The notes beneath the pieces were generated by a model. It saw nothing but the letters and a program-made list of their open reading frames with translations, made no database searches and was not told the DNA's origin. This document shows, in pieces, positions 46,501 to 51,574 of a stretch of DNA of 63,714 bases (position 1 is the first letter of the stretch; each line of letters begins with the position of its first letter). The DNA is taken from assembly GCA_020627825.1 (NCBI GenBank), contig JAHDGD010000006.1, positions 1 through 63,714 on the forward strand, written 5' to 3'. A program made the position numbers and the translations under genes. Source of the DNA: Saprospiraceae bacterium. GTDB lineage: Bacteria > Bacteroidota > Bacteroidia > Chitinophagales > Saprospiraceae.

Positions 46501-47872
46501 TTTCTCGCAAAACATTAACAATACGACGATTTTGTTTACATGTGATATGATACCAAATGGTGTTGTTGAAACTTTCGAACGAGAGTTATGGGTAACTGAC
46601 GAAGCTGGAAATCAAGATTTCTGTACAGTAATGATCAAAGTTCAAGATAATTTTGATGTATGTGATGATACAGGTACATTAACTATAGCTGGAAGTGTAT
46701 TTACTCAAGACGAAGAGAAAATGAAAGGTGCTGATGTGCATTTGACAAGTGATTATCCTGAAGCAAATGCTACAGATTTTAATTCAGATGGAGATTATGC
46801 ATTCAACTCAATGCCTTTGGGTGTGAGCTACATGATAGAAGGATACAAAAACGATGATATGTTAAATGGAATTAGCGTACTTGATATTGTTCTTATTCAA
46901 AAACATATTTTGGGCTTAAAGCCTTTCGAATCAGCATACCAATATATTGCTGCTGATGTCAATGATAATGGCAAAGTAAACGGTATCGATATCGTTCAAA
47001 TCAGAAAAGCACTTCTAAATTATTATGAAGAATTCCCTGACAATACGAGTTGGAAGTTTATAGATAAGTCGTATGGATTTGACAATGGAAATTATTTTGA
47101 TTATCCAGAATCTGTTGTATTAAATGAACTTGATGCGGATGTTTATGATGCAGATATGCTTGCTGTAAAAGTAGGTGATCTTAATAATTCTGCTGATGCT
47201 AATGGATTTACATCAAGTTCTATTGATACTAGAAATATGTTAGATTACTCTATTTCAATCAAACAAATGGATGACAAAATAGCTTTCATAGCGACTGAAA
47301 ACATTGAACTCTCAGGATTTCAATTGGAATTATCTGCTGGTGCTTCAATAACTGCATTTGAAAATGGTGTTTTATCTCTTTCTGAATCGCAGATAAGAGT
47401 GTCAGATCAGCAAGTTCGAATTGCGTATCATAATAATATAGAAGAGTTAATTTCGAAAGATGATGTCTTGTTTTATATAACAACTGAGGAACTAGATGTA
47501 ACTCTTCGTAATATAGAAGTGAATAAAGATCATATTCATCCAGAAATGTATAACGCTCAATTAGATGTATTTGAGCTTTCTATAAAGTCTGATGTTTCAG
47601 AGACTTCATATGATTTCGTTCTTTATCAAAATACTCCGAATCCGTTTATTGGTTCAACTTTGATTTCTTGGGAAATGCCAGAAAATGAAACGGTAGAACT
47701 TGAGATTCGAGATAATAGTGGAAGGATTATAATGGTTAAAGAAATTGCTTCCGAAAAAGGACTGAATGCGATAGAAGTTGATGGCCAAAAGCTAGTATCA
47801 TCGGGTGTTTATTTTTACACAATTAAAACAAGTTTCGGATCATTAACTGAGAAGATGATCTTCATGAAATAA
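40517..47872 (+). CDS. Giant T9SS-exported protein with CUB-like, IgGFc-binding-like, HYR and dockerin modules
   Basis: A 2451-residue secreted protein. After an export signal (about 26-42, ending VNAQ) come two CUB-like domains (about 43-150 and 261-374; both contain FxFIYDG or LFVYDGPD). Each is followed by a CGNGIDDDMDGD or CGNGLDDDGDGM motif, an Asp-rich calcium-type loop. Residues ~418-842 resemble the IgGFc-binding N-terminal module (IQALFIVDGDLNKN, VTITTDRVIQG, KPIYVYHVSG). A PKD-like segment (about 943-1010, GPYTYNWSTGE) and several HYR-like modules follow to about 2050. Then come a carboxypeptidase-regulatory-like unit (about 2058), a dockerin pair (about 2117-2167) and a T9SS type A sorting tail (2365-2451, NTPNPFIGS). 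No enzyme domain is seen. Binding of glycoprotein or matrix material is inferred from module types. Stop at 47870-47872, followed by a terminator. Confidence 0.88.
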   Translation: MKNCHFYKQRGFNSGIAVFSHSCSKFLYSALFLVLFFGAVNAQSIDGCTGTVLDTGGAAGDYSNNEFTTETYCSDMGNQIKLTFTSFSLEENFDFLFIYDGMDDTGNLIGVFTGMDSPGAVVSTTGCLTLVFDSDGSGIDAGYSADVSCVVDCDLSIDMLNFNSATCMNSDGEIDIIASGTISGIEYSIDGGNTFGTMSTITGLAPGTYVVSARYDDGTCETIRQVVVINSGCNEVCGNGIDDDMDGDTDVVGCENTIISCSGVFTDNGGPMADYTNNQDTVYTFCSDNGGRMQMTFTAFDLNLGALPDTLFVYDGPDTLSPLIGAYYGQDGGFIFDQFRAQSFYQSSGTCLTFRFEAGPFGTGDGWEAFYSCSTPASNFGVEICGNGLDDDGDGMIDAQDPDCPVALDEIVCQQGFEYYVPPVWRMSGNPADYISPSIICLSTSFPTANVNVTTADGSISRDLVLTQGITDTLFYTDLFDVLLTDQNNTVENNRGLIITSDFPIQALFIVDGDLNKNLITIKGLEAKGRSFRVGTQTRTLVQPPSGITREEHHFISVMATEDNTNVTITTDRVIQGLTSPIMFTLNRGESYLVINDDFNVTLTGSLVTSDKDIVVASGSQHTSAYGVTEDDGGADQLVPVRSVGQDYILVRGDVVAEQDYGIVVATENNTIISVDGVPVANLHAGDYYEVNAMGTLGTGTYINGSKPIYVYHVSGLTLGEVGMALLAPVGQCRGDQSASFSRADVGSLVPDEYAINIVIIDAGLASLTLNGVNVAGLPTVLITPVAGFPGYSTVTIRDADIAANNVLESDEFFNASLLIGNPVNTGTFGAITSFSERVNILDPFIGESVEFYVLDTICADSSVSHTLNVLSCGSTDKIRSIEQGTLGTTVVTGDLSFEYTSNGTAGEDVISVTVVNDFGIQSTVCIGILIDTLFVDFMPNDTLVCSTETITLSLDSIGGVGPYTYNWSTGEITPTIDVMSNTTMTYFVTVQDAVGCVGTDSIRVEIQPTIAADAGPDQNVCSVDTVFLSANLPTGTTGMWSGGTGSFSDVNDPNTVYSLGMDEINSVFELYWTLTDNSTLMCSSGMDTVQFTSGSTLTVDAGPDSYVCEGSEFDLSLLNSQINTTSTVDAVYTSDGDGVFLPGGLPVGDFGVATTYVPGPNDIAAGQVILSLTVTGSLSDPCAMGTDDVILFIQGTPSLVCNDDLNISVNNDCEVTINVDMLIESPIEPEEFYNITLKDEFGNIIPGLTLNSAYLGRTIEYSVEYECGGNSCWGYLTIEDKQIPDLEPGSRIIDCRVSAEPTINTLPIPVGVTAFQSGNVFFLENFDQCSNVTLTYEDEVVENGCTADFETTIFRTFTAVDESGNTTSAVDTIFIERITLADISLPSNYDDIELPSLSCSADFETLPNGNPSPSVTGMPDAGLCSKFESTFTDLEFPMCGGTFKVVREWIIYDWCTSESIEFFQTIKITDTGLPTAICPPDVTVESDDFTCTSGIVILQQPEASDNCSSVTIEAEVTDANGNDVIVSSSGASLFVADLPLGISTVSFTITDECGLKNTACSYDITVFDNTPPTPVCETYTKVALNNVGTARVYAVSLDDGSHDNCEIESIEVAKMTDACGFGSNVYGEFVDFCCAELGNPVMVALRIRDIYGNENFCMVEVELEDKLAPEIDAPDNITISCTDDIDLDDLTNFGIIATSEADQGPNDGLATDNCSVSVTTQVQVDIDCGVGEIRRTFTVEDGSGLKDSDVQIISIINADPFGINDIVFPTNKNQNGCMNLDTDPETTGFPTILNEACASIVMDYEDKVFNTVDSACVLIVRTWKIIDMCQFNANTGEGYFEGNQTIKLNNNIAPTILSSCQDTVLCSYGECGGNVSLSLFAEDDCTPADELNYNYFIDADGDGNAEYTGSSSSFTRNLDDGFYSVRWIVEDGCGNMSECTTNFEVKDCKNPTPYCLGGVATALMNNVGEVEVEASSFDVGSFDNCTASENLIFSFSQNINNTTILFTCDMIPNGVVETFERELWVTDEAGNQDFCTVMIKVQDNFDVCDDTGTLTIAGSVFTQDEEKMKGADVHLTSDYPEANATDFNSDGDYAFNSMPLGVSYMIEGYKNDDMLNGISVLDIVLIQKHILGLKPFESAYQYIAADVNDNGKVNGIDIVQIRKALLNYYEEFPDNTSWKFIDKSYGFDNGNYFDYPESVVLNELDADVYDADMLAVKVGDLNNSADANGFTSSSIDTRNMLDYSISIKQMDDKIAFIATENIELSGFQLELSAGASITAFENGVLSLSESQIRVSDQQVRIAYHNNIEELISKDDVLFYITTEELDVTLRNIEVNKDHIHPEMYNAQLDVFELSIKSDVSETSYDFVLYQNTPNPFIGSTLISWEMPENETVELEIRDNSGRIIMVKEIASEKGLNAIEVDGQKLVSSGVYFYTIKTSFGSLTEKMIFMK

Positions 47873-47895
47873 AATTAAAGTTTTATGTTTATAAG

Positions 47896-47928
47896 AGGAG
47901 TGTTTCATAATGAAGCACTCCTTTTTTT
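47896..47928 (+). terminator. Rho-independent terminator after the second giant gene
   Basis: A 12-bp stem (AGGAGTGTTTCA with TGAAGCACTCCT, one G-U pair) closes a TAA loop and is followed by a T run, starting 24 bases past the stop codon. Confidence 0.88.
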
Positions 47929-47946
47929 ATACTATTTACGTTTCAA

Positions 47947-48072
47947 AATGCCCCATTAAATATCGCTAATAAAATGATTAAGTTTAAGACGAAAAACGCA
48001 GTCATATCCGTAGATATGACAAGTGTTTTCAACGCAGGAATTAATCATTAAAGTAGATAGAATTGCGGCATT
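47947..48072. repeat. Long imperfect inverted repeat with nested hairpins
   Basis: Nested complementary blocks line up around one centre. AATGCC (47947-47952) pairs with GGCATT (48067-48072), AATGATTAA (47973-47981) with TTAATCATT (48041-48049), and GAAAAAC (about 47991) approximately with GTTTTC (about 48025). The core hairpin is GTCATATC-CGTA-GATATGAC (48001-48020). The arms between blocks match imperfectly with small gaps. It could be a structured RNA leader of the transporter mRNA or a decayed MITE-like element; the sequence alone does not decide. Confidence 0.6.
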
Positions 48073-48180
48073 ATGGAGTGCAAATAGTATTAATTATCAA
48101 CAATTGGTTTGAAAATTCCTCGTATTGCTTTTCGTTTTTTTACCACATATTTTTATAATTTGCACCTACAAAGCGAATAA

Positions 48181-49476
48181 ATGGAATTTTTTACTTCATT
48201 AAGCAGAGGTTTATTAGGCATTGCAGTGTTGCTGCTTATATGTTATCTATTAAGTTCCAACAGAAGGAAAATAAACTGGCGATTAGTTGCAGTAGGAATG
48301 GGATTCCAATTTATTCTGGCATTGCTCTTATTAAAAGTTCCCAAGGTAAATGCAGCATTTGATTTGTTGGCTGCGGGTATTACGAAGGTTCTTGCTATAA
48401 GTGAAGCTGGAGCTGAATTTATGTTTGGATCATTGGTAACCGATATGTCTACTTTTGGTTATATTTTTGCCTTTCAAGTACTACCAACTATTGTTTTCTT
48501 TTCTGCACTGTCAGCACTTTTGTATTACTTCGGAATATTGCAATTGGTTGTCAAGGGGATGGCATGGCTAATGTCGAAGACCATGGGCTTAAGCGGTCCT
48601 GAGTCTCTTGCCGCCGCTGCGAATGTTTTCATAGGTCAGACAGAGGCTCCATTAGCCGTAAAACCTTACTTGGAAGGCATGACAAGAAGTGAAATGTTGT
48701 GCCTTATGACAGGAGGAATGGCAACAATTGCAGGTGGTGTTTTTGCAGCTTATGTAGGATTTTTGGGAGGAGAAGATGACGCCTTAAGAATCTTTTATGC
48801 GAAGCATCTTTTAACCGCAAGTTTGATATCAGCTCCTGCAGCTATAGTGGCATCAAAAATGCTATTTCCGGAAGTTGAAAAAGAAGAAAATTCAAATGAA
48901 ATCAGGATGGAAAAACCTGATTATCATAACATGTTAGATGCTATAGCAAAAGGTACTACTGATGGGCTAAAGTTAGCAGTAAATGTTGCAGTGATGTTAA
49001 TCGTCTTTACGGCTTTGGTTGCTTTGTTGAATGGAATACTTGCTTTTCTGAGTCCTTATTACCTAGACGATTATATAGCTGAAGTGACACAAGGGCGCTT
49101 TAAACAATTTGATTTTACTTATTTGCTCGGTCTCATTTTTGCTCCATTTGCATGGATACTCGGTACACCTTCTGAAGACATTTTATATGTAGGTCAACTA
49201 TTAGGTCAAAAAACAATGATAAATGAGTTTGTAGCCTATAGCGAACTTGATAATCTAAGAAAAGCAGGGGTTGTATTGCAAGATAGATCTATGATCATTG
49301 CTACTTATGCTTTATGTGGATTTGCTAATTTTTCCTCCATTGGTATACAAATAGGAGGAATAAGTGCCATTGCCCCAGGACAAAGAAAAGCACTTACTGA
49401 ACTGGGTTTAAAAGCATTAATAGGAGGAACCGTTGCTTGTTTTCTAACTGCTGCAGTAGCTGGAATAATTGCATAA
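48181..49476 (+). CDS. Concentrative nucleoside transporter (NupC/CNT family)
   Basis: A 431-residue inner-membrane protein with about ten hydrophobic segments. Diagnostic CNT sequences are GMAWLMSKTMGLSGPESLAAAANVFIGQTEAPLAVKPYL (shown by eye around residues 125-165; GQTEAPL binds the nucleoside), MTGGMATIAGGVFAAY, and the late GFANFSSIGIQIGGI. It imports nucleosides by sodium or proton symport. The uridine kinase gene starts 2 bases after its stop, giving a compact uptake-and-phosphorylation unit for pyrimidine nucleosides. A long inverted repeat lies upstream and might regulate it. Confidence 0.94.
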   Translation: MEFFTSLSRGLLGIAVLLLICYLLSSNRRKINWRLVAVGMGFQFILALLLLKVPKVNAAFDLLAAGITKVLAISEAGAEFMFGSLVTDMSTFGYIFAFQVLPTIVFFSALSALLYYFGILQLVVKGMAWLMSKTMGLSGPESLAAAANVFIGQTEAPLAVKPYLEGMTRSEMLCLMTGGMATIAGGVFAAYVGFLGGEDDALRIFYAKHLLTASLISAPAAIVASKMLFPEVEKEENSNEIRMEKPDYHNMLDAIAKGTTDGLKLAVNVAVMLIVFTALVALLNGILAFLSPYYLDDYIAEVTQGRFKQFDFTYLLGLIFAPFAWILGTPSEDILYVGQLLGQKTMINEFVAYSELDNLRKAGVVLQDRSMIIATYALCGFANFSSIGIQIGGISAIAPGQRKALTELGLKALIGGTVACFLTAAVAGIIA

Positions 49477-49478
49477 AT

Positions 49479-50099
49479 ATGAAGCCTTACATAATAGGAA
49501 TAACTGGAGGAAGTGGATCAGGGAAAACAAGTATTATAAGAGAATTACAAAAAACATTCCCTGCTCATGAATTAAGTTTAGTTTCTCAAGATAATTACTA
49601 CAAACCAAGAGAAGAACAGCAAAAAGATGCTAATGGGGTTACAAATTTTGATTTGCCTACCTGTATACATCATGAAGAATTCTTGAAAGATATGATTGCT
49701 TTAAGAGATGGTCACTCTATTGTAAAACAAGAATATACCTTTAATAATGCCGATGCCACTCCTCAAACAATAGAAGTGAAGCCTACTCCTATTTTGATAA
49801 TAGAAGGTTTGTTTGTTTTTTATTACGAAGCATTAAGAGAGCTGATGGATCTAAAAATTTATGTTCACGCTTCGGATATTGTAAAATTGAAACGAAGGAT
49901 AAATCGAGACAAGGTCGAACGAAACTATCCTATAGACGATGTACTATATAGATATGAACATCATGTAACTCCAGCTTTTGAGAAATATATTTTGCCGTAT
50001 AAGAAATTATCCGACATCATAATAAATAATGAGCATAGTTATCAAGATGCATTATTTGTTTTGAAAGGATTTATACGTAACCAAATAACAATAAGATAG
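49479..50099 (+). CDS. udk: Uridine kinase
   Basis: A 206-residue P-loop kinase that converts uridine and cytidine to UMP and CMP. The Walker A loop is GITGGSGSGKTSI; SQDNYYKPREEQ carries the conserved Asp-Asn-Tyr-Tyr substrate motif; LIIEGLFVFYYEALRELMDLKIYV and RRINRDKVERNYP supply the Walker B and lid regions. The start at the ATG at 49479 gives MKPYIIGITGG; an upstream in-frame start at 49437 would extend into the transporter gene and adds a Cys/Ser-rich leader absent from the family. It is 2 bases downstream of the nucleoside transporter gene and convergent with the RidA gene (4 bases between stops). Confidence 0.95.
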   Translation: MKPYIIGITGGSGSGKTSIIRELQKTFPAHELSLVSQDNYYKPREEQQKDANGVTNFDLPTCIHHEEFLKDMIALRDGHSIVKQEYTFNNADATPQTIEVKPTPILIIEGLFVFYYEALRELMDLKIYVHASDIVKLKRRINRDKVERNYPIDDVLYRYEHHVTPAFEKYILPYKKLSDIIINNEHSYQDALFVLKGFIRNQITIR

Positions 50100-50103
50100 A
50101 CAA

Positions 50104-50493
50104 CTAAGATTCTATAACTGCAGAAAACTCAATTTCTACTAAAAGGCGATCGTCAATAAGGCTTGATACTTCAAGTAGGGTAGTAGCCGGGTAAATGCCA
50201 CGAAAACAATCACCATGAGCTTTACCAACTTCTTCCCAGTCATTGATATTGGTTACATAGATTCTAGTTCGTACCACGTCGTTTAAATCAGCACCTAATT
50301 CATTCAATGCTTTCTCCGCTTTACGAATAATGAAAATTGTCTGTTCGTAAGGATCACCCTCGCCAACAAATTTACCGTTTGAATCAACAGCGGTCGTGCC
50401 TGCTACTTCTATTATATTGCCGATTTTCACAGCTCTAGAATAAGCTACGATGTCTTCCCATTTTACTCCTGAAGATACTCTTTTTCTGGCCAT
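50104..50493 (-). CDS. RidA/YjgF-family enamine/imine deaminase
   Basis: A 129-residue RidA-family protein. Members hydrolyse reactive 2-aminoacrylate and similar enamines formed by PLP enzymes. The family pattern is visible: SRAVKIGNIIEVAGTTAVD, EQTIFIIRKAEKALNELGADLNDVVRTRIYVTNINDW, and the final AVIES-type end, with the Arg in VVRTRIYV corresponding to the active-site Arg. The C-terminal PATTLLEVSSLIDDRLLVEIE resembles the subgroup that is not strict RidA, so the substrate is less sure. It is the last gene of the minus-strand ccm unit, separated from the 93-residue gene by 35 bases containing a palindrome. Confidence 0.9.
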   Translation of the reverse strand: MARKRVSSGVKWEDIVAYSRAVKIGNIIEVAGTTAVDSNGKFVGEGDPYEQTIFIIRKAEKALNELGADLNDVVRTRIYVTNINDWEEVGKAHGDCFRGIYPATTLLEVSSLIDDRLLVEIEFSAVIES

Positions 50494-50507
50494 TGGATTT
50501 TTTTATC

Positions 50508-50521
50508 TGGGCTTTCGCCCA
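50508..50521. repeat. Short copy of the dispersed palindrome (GGGC/GCCC)
   Basis: TGGGC-TTTC-GCCCA lies in the 35-base gap between the 93-residue gene and the RidA gene. On the minus strand it reads GGGC-GAAA-GCCC, a GNRA-like tetraloop, with A/T flanks (TTTT before it) that fit the family. Confidence 0.6.
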
Positions 50522-50528
50522 AAAGTTT

Positions 50529-50810
50529 TTAAATAATACCGGTTACAAAGGTAGTTTTTTCATTGTCGTTTTCATCCTTTAGTAAAGCTAATAATTCATC
50601 GCTCATATTCAAAAATATTCGATCCAATGATTTTAAAAACGTAGAACTGATTCTTTTTTTAACATCGTCAACTCCCTGAATACCTTCACCTTCTCTCAAA
50701 ATATAGGATTGTGTCAAAGACCCTGATTCAACTTGAATCGTGAACTTACTGTTGTGATGTAAAATTGTGATTTTGTATTTAGGGTGAGGGAATTCTCCTA
50801 CAATTCTCAT
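50529..50810 (-). CDS. Small conserved-context protein of unknown function
   Basis: A 93-residue soluble protein I do not recognise. It has a beta-rich start (YKITILHHNSKFTIQVESGS, then SYILREGEGIQGVDDVKKRI) and two probable helices (SSTFLKSLDRIFLNMSDELLALL). No signal, membrane segment, Cys or obvious catalytic motif is present. Its start ATG overlaps the stop of the DUF2520 gene by 4 bases, so it is translated within the ccmE-ccmF-DUF2520 unit, and tight coupling suggests a real gene. Function is unknown; a partner of the dehydrogenase-like protein upstream is one positional guess. Confidence 0.65.
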   Translation of the reverse strand: MRIVGEFPHPKYKITILHHNSKFTIQVESGSLTQSYILREGEGIQGVDDVKKRISSTFLKSLDRIFLNMSDELLALLKDENDNEKTTFVTGII

Positions 50811-51574
50811 GAATAGTATCTTGAAATGGATTGACTAATTAGTTTATATAAAGCTCTTTCTTTATCATTATTTAGTAGTTGCTGATGTTCCAGCATCGTT
50901 TCATTATCTCTTCTCTTTGCCGGGCCAGATTGGTGTTGTTTGGCATTGCCTGCTTTCCAGTTTTCACAGCTTTGTTGAATGATGGGTGATAATAAGTCCA
51001 TACTGATTTCTTTTTCTTCAAGAATATCAAATGCTTTAGTCATCATATGATTACTAAAGTTATTGGCGTAAACTGCGGCTATGTGTAAAAACTTTTTTTG
51101 TTCACTTGTTGTACTATGTACCGAATTTGATATGCAATTAGCAATTTTACTTAAGCGATTTAAATTCTCTTTTGATGATGCCTCAAGTAAAAAAGGTACA
51201 TTTTTTAAAGAAATTTCTTTTTTGTTGTAAAAGCTGTACAAAGGATAAAGAATACCATGATTTTTAAATTTATGCAGAATGTCTATATCTTTTACACCAG
51301 AAGTATGGACGATAAAACAATCATTTTTTTCCGAAATACGGTGTATTATATCTTTAATGTGATCATCAGAGATCGCAACGATAACAAGTTCAACAGGTGG
51401 TAGAATTTCTAGACTGTCTAAAAATGAACAAGCTGTTTTTTTGATAATACGTTCTGCTTTTTCAATGGACCTACCATAGACAAAATCGATAGAAATGTTT
51501 TCTACATTAGAAAACGCATAGGCTAATTGATGTGCAACTTTACCTGTGCCAATAATACCAATTTTCATAATCAT
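50807..51574 (-). CDS. DUF2520 Rossmann-fold protein
   Basis: A 255-residue protein with an N-terminal NAD(P)-binding Rossmann fold (KIGIIGTGKVAHQLAYAF, then VDFVYGRS and VIVAISDDHIKDI) and a C-terminal alpha-helical DUF2520 domain (about 130-255; FLHIAAVYANNFSNHMMTKAFDIL, SGPAKRRDNETM). It resembles pyrroline-5-carboxylate reductase/F420 oxidoreductase-like enzymes, but its substrate is unknown. Two ATGs compete: 51574, whose ATGA overlaps the ccmF stop, and 51568. It lies in the ccm operon, overlapped on both sides by 4 bases. Confidence 0.88.
   Translation of the reverse strand: MIMKIGIIGTGKVAHQLAYAFSNVENISIDFVYGRSIEKAERIIKKTACSFLDSLEILPPVELVIVAISDDHIKDIIHRISEKNDCFIVHTSGVKDIDILHKFKNHGILYPLYSFYNKKEISLKNVPFLLEASSKENLNRLSKIANCISNSVHSTTSEQKKFLHIAAVYANNFSNHMMTKAFDILEEKEISMDLLSPIIQQSCENWKAGNAKQHQSGPAKRRDNETMLEHQQLLNNDKERALYKLISQSISRYYS

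Larger units (their letters stand above)
47873..48180. other. 308-base intergenic region before the nucleoside transporter
   Basis: It holds the terminator of the giant gene (47896-47928), a long imperfect inverted repeat (47947-48072), and then about 100 AT-rich bases leading to the transporter ATG. TATAATTTG at 48154-48162 resembles a -7 box but does not match the spacing consensus. No protein-coding potential was seen. Confidence 0.6.

Noticed and set aside
46907-46925. TTTTGGGCTTAAAGCCTTT in the second giant gene
   Set aside because: The right arm is GCCTTT rather than GCCCAAA and the sequence encodes the dockerin HILGLKP motif.
34141-47872. Opposite-strand reading frames within the giant genes
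   Set aside because: They lack signals, motifs and start contexts, and arise from the biased codon use of long repetitive coding DNA.
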